From positions 1 to 5,607 of the forward strand of contig JADJRC010000045.1 in NCBI GenBank assembly GCA_016712415.1: a DNA stretch of 5,607 bases, written 5' to 3'. A program made the translations under genes and the position numbers. Positions 1 to 5,607 of the stretch are shown piece by piece. How positions within the stretch are numbered: position 1 is the first letter of the stretch; every line of letters starts with the position of its first letter. A model generated the notes under the pieces. It was not told the DNA's origin. It ran no database searches and saw nothing but the letters and a program-made list of their open reading frames with translations. Origin of the DNA: Lewinellaceae bacterium (lineage in GTDB: Bacteria; Bacteroidota; Bacteroidia; Chitinophagales; Saprospiraceae).

Positions 1-2
1 AA

Positions 3-56
3 GCCGGCATCGAGGTTGTTCAAGCATGCACACTCGTCATGCTCTCGATCGCTTAA
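3..56 (+). other. Edge fragment; possible 3' end of a plus-strand gene, unidentified
   Basis: The first 71 bases lie beyond the dehydrogenase stop codon and hold no gene I can name. One plus-strand frame reads AGIEVVQACTLVMLSIA and then TAA at 54-56, which could be the tail of a gene entering from the left and converging on the dehydrogenase. The piece is too short to tell from chance. On the minus strand a short ATG frame (near 37-39) stops after six codons and could equally be the frameshifted start of a downstream gene. I do not favour either reading strongly. Confidence 0.15.
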
Positions 57-71
57 TTACGATCAGGCTGC

Positions 72-1305
72 CTAAAAGCCCAGTTTTTCCATTGCAATCC
101 CGGTAGCACGTGTGGATATCCGAGTGAGTTCACTCGACCCTTTTTTCACATCCATCAGGGCTGTGCGAATCGTGGTGGACACATCCTCGAATATGCCGTG
201 GTCGGTCACCTGTACATCGGGCTGCATCAGATAGGCAAAGACTCTGGCCATGCCACAGTTGGCAATAAATCAGGGATCAGGCTGATCCGGTTGTCGACTT
301 CCAGCGCTGTCGGACCGAAGAAGACGCCGTCATCTATAAACGGCACATTTGCCCCGCAACTGACCACTTCCAGCCCCTGATCCATCAGTTTGCGGATCTG
401 TTCGGGAGACACTATTTTACTGGCAGCCCCGGGCATGAAGATCTCTGCGGGCATGTCCCAGACCTGATCCTTACCCTCTTCAAACGGGATTGCCAATGGA
501 TGATCCAGCTTTGTTGCCTTTCCGGCTCAGAAGGTCTCTTCTACCTGATGATAATCCAGTCCATCCGGAGGCCAGAACGATTCCACCAGATCGATGATTC
601 CCGTGATCAGTGCCCCATGTGCTGACAGATAGTACCCGCAGCAGCAGCTACATTCCCCCCATCCCTGAATGATGACCCGTTTGCCCTGAAGCGGCTCATG
701 CCGGAACAGATCGTAAAATGACGGATGGACTCACTGACACCATACCCGGTGATCAAATCGGCCACTGCGTGTTTGTGACGGAGGTGCAAATGCCGGATCT
801 TCGACCAGCTTGGCACAACCATAGCGCAACTGGCCGATGATCTGGATCCTGTCTCCTTGGCACTTTGAAAGTGGCCATTCACGACACCTTCCTGTGGATG
901 CCACAGACCAAGATCTTCCGTGATAGGAATGACATCCTTCATCTCATCCACATTGAGATCTCCTCCCGTGCCATAATAGTTTTTCAACAGGGGAAAAACC
1001 GCCTTGCACCACCGCCGCAACACGTCATCACGACGCGGATCATTGGGATTGAATCAATCCCGGACTTGCTCTCCGATCGCCGGACCACTCACCGAAAATT
1101 TGATCTCCATCACTTTGGCCAGAGACACCACTTCATCCCGCGTCAATCCTGTCTCATCCGGGTACCCCGCCAGCGGCACCGCGCCCGTAAACTGTTAATG
1201 ACAACCCATCCTTTGGCATCTGTTTCGCTGTCATGCCATTCGAACACTATCTCCGGTGCATTTTGACTTGTACGTCTCCAACCGCTGATCCACATCTGTC
1301 TTCAT
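72..1305 (-). CDS. Glu/Leu/Phe/Val dehydrogenase family protein (frameshifted in this sequence)
   Basis: This is a cytoplasmic NAD(P)-dependent amino-acid dehydrogenase that would oxidatively deaminate an amino acid to its 2-oxo acid plus ammonia, or run in reverse. Stitched across frames it is about 410 residues. The start ATG at 1305-1303 opens MKTDVDQRLETYKS; after a shift comes APEIVFEWHDSETDAKGWVV, then the glycine-rich GGAAGGGTRMR (about 1150-1195). The substrate-lysine motif GGAKSGI (near 1055-1080) is recoverable only by restoring lost bases. YYGTGGDLNVDE follows (about 945-985). The Rossmann segment GKRVIIQGWGNVAAAA (about 638-690) has Ala where relatives often have the third Gly. 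The C-terminal half includes SCGANVPFIDDGVFFGP, then IPDFIANCGMARVFAYLMQP, and ends at MEKLGF and TAG (72-74). About ten indels break the frame, for example a lost T in a T-run near 266-270 and an extra G in a G-run near 655-661. Substrate (Glu, Leu, Phe or Val) cannot be assigned. It diverges from the arginase-family gene. Confidence 0.85.
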
Positions 1306-1315
1306 TTTCGTGCGG

Positions 1316-1323
1316 CAAAGGTA
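1316..1323 (-). promoter_or_regulatory. Possible -7 promoter element for the dehydrogenase gene
   Basis: On the minus strand these bases read TACCTTTG, matching the Bacteroidota primary sigma factor -7 consensus TAnnTTTG. The element sits about 10 bases upstream of the ATG at 1305, so transcription from it would give an almost leaderless message. No clear TTG -33 element is visible about 19-21 bases upstream. It lies in the short gap between the divergent dehydrogenase and arginase-family genes, where a promoter is expected, but an 8-base match is weak evidence. Confidence 0.25.
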
Positions 1324-1330
1324 GTTGATT

Positions 1331-2515
1331 GTGTGTGTCGGGAGGGACTTCTCCTTTCTTTTTCAGAATCCTGTGGATACCCGGACCTACCTCCTCTCCC
1401 GGAATCGCTACCTTTGATCCATGCTCGCACATTGGCTCAAACCCCACGAACATCCTGTCAAAAACGATGGTCAGCTCATCAGATCGGCCACCGGATCCTG
1501 CCTTTTTCCCTGCGATGGATGAAATCCCGCAGCATGCAGTGGCCATCACAGGCTATAATGACAAAGCTGCAGATGCCTTCAGAAAAGAACTCTATGGTAT
1601 GGGGTGGAGTTTCGGCAATATGCCCTGGTCGATCTGGGCAACCTCCGCAAAGCTGAGCCTTCCTTTGCCATCCGGTACTGAAAGAGTTGATTGACGGGAA
1701 AAAAGTGGTCATCCTCATTGGCAGTGAACACGACACGGCTGTCTATCAATACCCGGGCGTACGGTGAAGATCAAAGGAGTCAGTGCATGCCTGATCCATG
1801 ATCGTCCTGAATACACATTGTCACCGCCCAAAAAACAGCTGCCCCTGATCAACCGGATGCTGAAACCCGGTGAACACCATCTTTTCCATTTGAGCCTCCT
1901 CGGGTATCAGCGCCATCATGCCGATCCGGCGGTTATCCGTCATCTGGTCGATGAACAACATTTTGAACTGGTTGGACTGGGCGTGGTCAAACACGGGGCA
2001 CGGAGCCCTCAAACCCATTCTTCGTGATGCCATATGGTAGACATCAATCTCTCTTCCACAGCCTGCGGGCTATGCCCTGCTGCTTCCAATCCGGGGCCCA
2101 ATGGCATTGACGGGATGGAGATCGCCAGATCACGCGGTATGCCGGTCTGGAGTGAAAAACTGAGCTCCCTGAGTGTCGGCGACTGGACTCCGACCCGGGA
2201 TCGCCAGCACGTGACAGCACGCATGGGGGCTCAGATCCTCTGGTATTTTTCTCGAAGGTGTCTCCCAACGCCGGACGATTTCCCGATCTCTATGGACGGG
2301 CTGATCGAGTTCCATGTGCAACACGATCATTTCCATGACCAATTGGTCTTCTGGAAGAGTTCACGCACCGGACGATGGTGGTTGCAGGTCCCTGTCCGCG
2401 AAAAAGCGGGCCATGAACGTCATCGGCTGGTGCCCTGCTCCTATAGCGACTACCGGAAGCCTGCCGCAACGAATTACCCGACAGGATCATGCAGGCACAA
2501 TTCCGTTTTCGCTGA
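1331..2515 (+). CDS. Arginase/ureohydrolase-family protein, Bacteroidota type (often named formimidoylglutamase; frameshifted)
   Basis: Stitched frames give about 390 residues. After a poorly resolved N-terminus (FSFLFQNPVD at about 1350-1378, IGHRILPF at about 1485-1510) come DEIPQHAVAITGYNDKAADA and RKELYGMGW (1518-1605), and LVDLGNLRKAEPSFAI (about 1625-1672). Next are VVILIGSEHDTAVYQY (about 1706-1755), GVSACLIHDRPEYT, LLGYQRHHADPAVIRHLVDE, ILRDADMVDINLSS and NPGPNGIDGMEI (about 2018-2135). A C-terminal extension follows: FWKSSRTGRWWLQVP, RHRLVPCSYSDYR and a tail QAQFRFR before TGA at 2513-2515. That extension is a hallmark of Bacteroidota homologues often annotated formimidoylglutamase. 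Canonical ureohydrolases (arginase, agmatinase, HutG) bind two Mn ions through GGDH, DAHxD and DxDxxD motifs. Here these read GSEHD, a degenerate HDRPEY and DINLSS, so catalysis is doubtful and the family name does not establish activity. The start is uncertain: GTG at 1331 is in the first recognisable frame, but an ATG may have been lost to an error. Confidence 0.83.
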
Positions 2516-3796
2516 TCCAATGGTGCACTCCGTTTTCAAAGGCTACCCACGAGATCCTTGACGAGGATGGTCATGTGGTCGGGATTGCGCTGGTCCAGCC
2601 AACCGGCCACTTCTCCACGCTGAAGAAAAGAAGGCCAATGATCCGGATGATGTCGCACAGAATGCCGCCCCGACCAGCACAGGCTCCACTGTTGGCATCG
2701 TGACCAGTAGATCGACTACGGCCTGGTGTTCAGCTGCTGAATCTGCTCCGAGTTCGTACATATCTCCCAGTATCGCCATTCGGGATGCACCCTTTGTCCG
2801 GTCGAGACTACGCAAGGCCATCGCCATACTCGACGGATTTGCATTGTAGGCATCCATGATCCGTATTGGTTCCTCTCACGATGATCTGTGAGCGGTTATT
2901 GTCGGGAATATAACTGGCCACGGCCGAACAGATCTGGTGATCGGGAACGCCCAGATGCCGCCCGATACTGATGGCTGCGAAAATATTCTGGCGTTATGAA
3001 TGCCATACAACGGTGATCTGACTCCAACGATCCGGTCAGCTTGCGCCCGGTAATGCAACTGGATTGAGGGATCTTCCTGATCGAGGACATAGTGGTAATC
3101 CGCATCATCTTTTTCCGAAGAATAGACGACAACTGGTTGGTAGTCACCAATCAGATCTGACAGATGATCCTCATCCCGGTTAGAAGATCAGTCCATGATG
3201 AGCCATGAGGTACCTGAACAGTTCACTTTTCCCTTTTATGACGCCTTCTTCACCTCCAAAGCCATCCAGATGGGCTTTGCCGATATTGGTGATCAGGCAT
3301 ATTCCGGTTCAGCTATCTCACACAAGGCCGCGATCTCTCCCTGAGCGTTTGCACCCATTTCAACGATAACGAGTTCTGTGCCTTCCGGAATTCCCAGAAG
3401 GTCAATGGTACGCCAATGTGATTGTTGAAATTCCCCGGAGTTGCGTATACTCTGTAGGTGGTACCCAGTACGCGAGCGATCAGCTCCTTCGTTGTGGTCT
3501 TGCCATTCGACCCGGTCAGGGCCAGAACGGGATACCCGGTATTGCCGGTGCATTCGGGCCAGTTGTTGCAAAGCAAGCAAACTGTCATCCACCAGAATAT
3601 ATCGATCATCTTTTACCCATTGCGGGTCATCAACAACAGCATATGCAGCTCCGTTGTCCAGTGCATCAGCGGCAAACCGATTGCCGTCTGTCTGGCCTTG
3701 CAAGGCAAAGAAGAGCTCCCCGGGCTTGCACCGCCGACTGTCGATGCCAACATGCTGGCATTGGTTGAAGAGGTCATACAGTTTTTCGATATCCAT
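2487..3796 (-). CDS. murF: UDP-N-acetylmuramoyl-tripeptide--D-alanyl-D-alanine ligase MurF (frameshifted)
   Basis: MurF is the cytoplasmic ATP-dependent ligase that adds D-Ala-D-Ala to the UDP-MurNAc tripeptide, the last cytoplasmic amino-acid addition in peptidoglycan precursor synthesis. Stitched length is about 435 residues, normal for the family. It opens at ATG 3796-3794 with MDIEKLYDLFNQ, then GIDSRRCKPGELFFALQG and GAAYAVVDD (Mur ligase N-domain). The ATP-binding P-loop TGSNGKTTTKE lies at about 3483-3520, followed by GNFNNHIGVPLT (about 3407-3440), VIVEMGANAQGEIA (about 3330-3372) and TNIGKAHLDGFGG (about 3255-3290). The C-domain shows MDAYNANPSSMAMAL (about 2812-2856), ILGDMYELG (about 2750-2775) and KGSRG (about 2544-2560). 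After restoring a base near 2545, the frame runs GIAFENGVHHW to TGA at 2489-2487. At least six indels interrupt it. It lies downstream of gldJ, separated by a hairpin, and its 3' end overlaps the convergent arginase-family gene. Identity is near certain; the exact C-terminus is less so. Confidence 0.93.
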
Positions 3797-3806
3797 TCCA
3801 CAAAAT

Positions 3807-3840
3807 AAAAAACTCCCGATCCTTGCGAAGCGGGGTTTTT
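3807..3840 (-). terminator. Rho-independent terminator-like hairpin after gldJ, T-runs on both sides
   Basis: On the minus strand a run of A leads into CCCCG, an inner CTT/AAG stem around CGC, then CGGG and TTTTTT followed by ATTTT. On the plus strand the same hairpin ends in TTTTT (3836-3840). Stem pairs are CCCG (3815-3818) with CGGG (3831-3834), a T-G wobble, and flanking A-runs with T-runs. The small asymmetric bulges (ATC at 3819-3821 and C at 3813) may be sequencing errors. It starts about 19 bases after the repaired gldJ stop and ends about 10 bases before the murF ATG, so it would end or attenuate gldJ transcription before murF. Confidence 0.65.
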
Positions 3841-3858
3841 CAGGACGTTCAACACCAC

Positions 3859-5351
3859 TTACTTGGCGGCGTTTGACGTTGTTCTTTTTGACTTTAAACT
3901 TGTTGCCGGCACTGTCTTCATTGCCTTCAGGTCCACCGGTACGTGTCATTGCGCAACGGAATCCAAGACTGCGATCTGCCTTGTCCTCATCCTTGAAACG
4001 ACGAGCACCGGGAGAGAGATACCAGGCCCGATCCATCCAGGAACCGCCTTTGATCACCCGAGCCTTATCACTTACCAGCGTGGATTTACCAAATTCGTAG
4101 GTGGCTGCAGATTCCTTGTCACCATCCATATAGTTGAGGACATCACCGCGCTTGTAATTATCACGAGTTGCGACTTCATCATCCTCAACCATCCGGTACT
4201 GCAAGCGTCCCAGTGAATCCTTTTCAACCGGCTTGTTATCCTCGTCCTTGACCTTGGTCATAAACTTGTTACCCCGGAACGGTTCAGGTCATGGTTGTCG
4301 ACATCACGTAGGGTTTCCGGTGTCAGTGCACGGTAAACATCCATTGTCCATTCGGAGACGTTACCGGCCATATTATAAAGACCGAAATCGTTTTGGCATG
4401 AAAGAACGAACATCTGCAGGAATGGGCCTGGTCATTCAGCTTTCCGGCCATACCTATAGTCCTCCCGCTTCACGCTTGAAGCAGCGTGATTCACCGTACT
4501 GGTTGCGCTTCAAACGAACGGTATTGTCGTTCCATGGATACAGTCGGCGATCGGTGATCAATTCTTCATTTTCAGTAGCCTGGTTGCCGATCAGGGCGAG
4601 TGCAGCATATTCCCACTCGGCTTCTGTTGGCAGGCGATAGGCAGGAAGCATAATCCCGTCCTCGAAACGGACCTTCCGCTCACCACCACTCCGAATATCT
4701 TCGAGATTCTTCCGGACAGAACCTTCATAATGACCAGCCGTAGGCTCGCATTGAAGGTTCTATCCTGTTCCCGGATTTGATTCAGGATTTTCCGTTCGAT
4801 GAGGACCATCTCACTCACGCGGTCCGTCCGCCACTGGCAAAGGCAATAGTTGTTGATGGATCCAGATGACACCGACAACAGGATAGTTGTCATACGCCGG
4901 ATGACGGAAATAGGTCTCTACAAATGGTTCGTTGAACGAAAGTTCTTCACGCCACACCAATGTATCGGGTAGCGCATTGCTCACCACTTCGGGATAGGAT
5001 TCACCGAATGTATTGGTCAGCCAGAACAGGTATTCGCGATAGTCGATGTTGGATACTTCCGTTTCATCCATATAGAAAGAGGAAACAGTAACCCGCCGTG
5101 GGATGGCGTTCCATTCCATGGCAAACGTCCTGTTCGGTCATACCCTTGGCAAATGTTCCACCCGAACCAATACGAGATTGGGACCCGTAGCCCGGCCTTC
5201 CATAGTCCAGCTTTTCGAAACCGCCCCATTTGGCGTCATTGTATTTCCACCCAGTCGAGGAAGAGCGATCGCCCTTGCTGCAACTGCCGAAGAGGAGACC
5301 GCTTACGGCCACTGTGAAGAGAATGCTTTTCCAAGAGTTCATCGTAATCAT
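3859..5351 (-). CDS. gldJ: GldJ, gliding motility / type IX secretion SUMF1-domain lipoprotein (frameshifted)
   Basis: GldJ is a lipoprotein with a formylglycine-generating-enzyme (SUMF1/FGE-sulfatase) fold; in Flavobacterium johnsoniae it is needed for gliding and for stability of the T9SS protein GldK. Stitched length is about 497 residues. ATG 5351 gives MITMNSWKS, a hydrophobic segment and a signal-peptidase-II-like site LLFGSC with the lipidated Cys at residue 24; an in-frame ATG at 5342 is an alternative start. Next come STGWKYNDAKWGGFE, typical of GldJ and not of GldK, then NAIPRRVTVSSFYMDETEVS, ALPDTLVWREELSFNEPFVE, HPAYDNYPVVGV and CQWRTDRVSEM. The domain core shows RLPTEAEWEYAA (about 4597-4635), LYPWNDNTVR, YNMAGNVSEWTMDVYR (about 4330-4378), VIKGGSWMDRAWYLSPGARR (about 3995-4055) and LGFRCAM. 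A basic tail KKNNVKRRK ends at TAA (3861-3859) once one extra C just before it is removed; as written the frame reads on into murF. Several other indels occur between about 4265 and 5200. It follows a PorP/SprF-family gene. Confidence 0.95.
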
Positions 5352-5373
5352 CCGATTTTCTAAAATTGAGGAA

Positions 5374-5381
5374 CAAATATA
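5374..5381 (-). promoter_or_regulatory. Possible -7 promoter element for gldJ
   Basis: On the minus strand these bases read TATATTTG, an exact match to the Bacteroidota -7 consensus TAnnTTTG. The element lies in the 55-base AT-rich gap between the porP/sprF-family stop (5407) and the gldJ ATG (5351), leaving a short leader of roughly 15 bases. A convincing TTG -33 box is not seen at the expected distance. It may let gldJ be transcribed independently of the upstream gene. No strong Shine-Dalgarno sequence is visible, as is usual in this phylum. Confidence 0.4.
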
Positions 5382-5406
5382 ATCCTTTTACTGAAAGCGC
5401 ATAGGC

Positions 5407-5607
5407 CTATCGAAACATCTTTAGACAGTCGCTGTATCGATTCCGTCGGCGATTGGCTTCAGCCTGTGCCGAATTGTCAAAGTTCAGAACAAGCGATATC
5501 TCATGGGCCCCGCCAAATCCGGATGCCCCGGAAATGGTCAGATCCAGGAATAGCCGACCTTGAGAATCCCCTGTTGAACACCGATCAAACCGATGACTGC
5601 ATCGGGA
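5407..5607 (-). CDS. PorP/SprF-family type IX secretion outer-membrane protein, C-terminal fragment
   Basis: Only the last 65 or so residues are in the window; the 5' part lies beyond the right edge. The frame reads AVIGLIGVQQGILKVGYSW, then after a lost G near 5540 DLTISGASGFGGAHEISLVL and NFDNSAQAEANRRRNRYSDC, ending in LKMFR and TAG (5409-5407). The pattern YSxDLTISG...GGAHEISLVLNF followed by a basic RYxxC-x-KMF end is characteristic of the PorP/SprF family of outer-membrane beta-barrel proteins. These accompany T9SS machinery or gliding adhesins and are often present in many paralogous copies per genome. Which paralogue this is cannot be told from the tail. It lies 55 bases upstream of gldJ on the same strand. 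Confidence 0.88.
   Translation of the reverse strand, partial: SRCSHRFDRCSTGDSQGRLFLDLTISGASGFGGAHEISLVLNFDNSAQAEANRRRNRYSDCLKMFR

Noticed and set aside
865..1266. 133-codon plus-strand open frame opposite the dehydrogenase
   Set aside because: The minus strand here encodes conserved dehydrogenase motifs such as YYGTGGDLNVDE and GGAAGGGTRMR; the plus-strand translation resembles no family.
72..3796. Interpretation of the broken genes as real pseudogenes or as programmed frameshifting
   Set aside because: Indels are too many, scattered and spread over unrelated genes including murF; no slippery-site plus structure pattern recurs. Sequencing or assembly error explains all of them.
3441..4100. 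219-codon plus-strand open frame opposite murF and gldJ
   Set aside because: It lies antisense to two confidently identified genes and spans their junction. Its translation is low-complexity Ser/Arg/Pro-rich text with no recognisable domain, as expected of a shadow frame.
4233..4640. 135-codon plus-strand open frame opposite gldJ
   Set aside because: The opposite strand encodes the conserved SUMF1-domain core (RLPTEAEWEYAA, GNVSEW), so this frame is a by-product.
3859..5351. Reading the SUMF1-domain protein as GldK/PorK instead of GldJ
   Set aside because: A PorP/SprF gene upstream would suit gldK, but the STGWKYNDAKWGGFE N-terminus and NALPDTLVW segment fit GldJ, and murF, not gldL, follows.
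1..5607. CRISPR array, tRNA/rRNA, insertion sequence or prophage signatures
   Set aside because: No regularly spaced repeats, cloverleaf candidates, terminal inverted repeats, transposase or phage proteins were recognised on either strand by eye.

Overview
The window looks like chromosomal DNA of a Bacteroidota bacterium. The evidence is a GldJ gliding/type IX secretion (T9SS) lipoprotein, the C-terminus of a PorP/SprF-family outer-membrane protein, a Bacteroidota-type arginase-family protein with a conserved C-terminal extension, and TAnnTTTG-type promoter elements. Base composition is moderate, roughly half G+C by eye. No finer placement is attempted.

Layout, left to right. Bases 1-71 are an edge fragment with no confident gene. 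A Glu/Leu/Phe/Val dehydrogenase-family gene lies on the minus strand (72-1305). Diverging from it across a gap of a few tens of bases is an arginase/ureohydrolase-family gene on the plus strand (about 1331-2515). This converges with, and slightly overlaps, murF on the minus strand (2487-3796). Upstream of murF on the same strand are a hairpin terminator (about 3807-3840), gldJ (3859-5351) and the 3' end of a PorP/SprF-family gene (5407-5607, cut by the window edge).

The minus-strand right half is thus porP/sprF, then gldJ, then murF: an outer-membrane T9SS-associated protein, an essential T9SS/gliding lipoprotein and a peptidoglycan precursor ligase. The left half is a divergent pair of amino-acid nitrogen metabolism families.

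Every gene is broken by many single-base insertions and deletions on both strands, some in homopolymers. The protein families are still clearly readable when frames are stitched, and the broken genes include murF, which is normally essential. The simplest reading is uncorrected long-read or low-quality assembly sequence, not five simultaneous pseudogenes. One such error removes the gldJ stop codon and makes an artificial 322-codon GldJ-MurF open frame. Gene bounds below are therefore for stitched genes, and internal frames are not continuous.

No mobile element, CRISPR array, RNA gene or clearly new system was found. The most biologically interesting point is that the arginase-family protein appears to have lost several canonical metal-binding residues.
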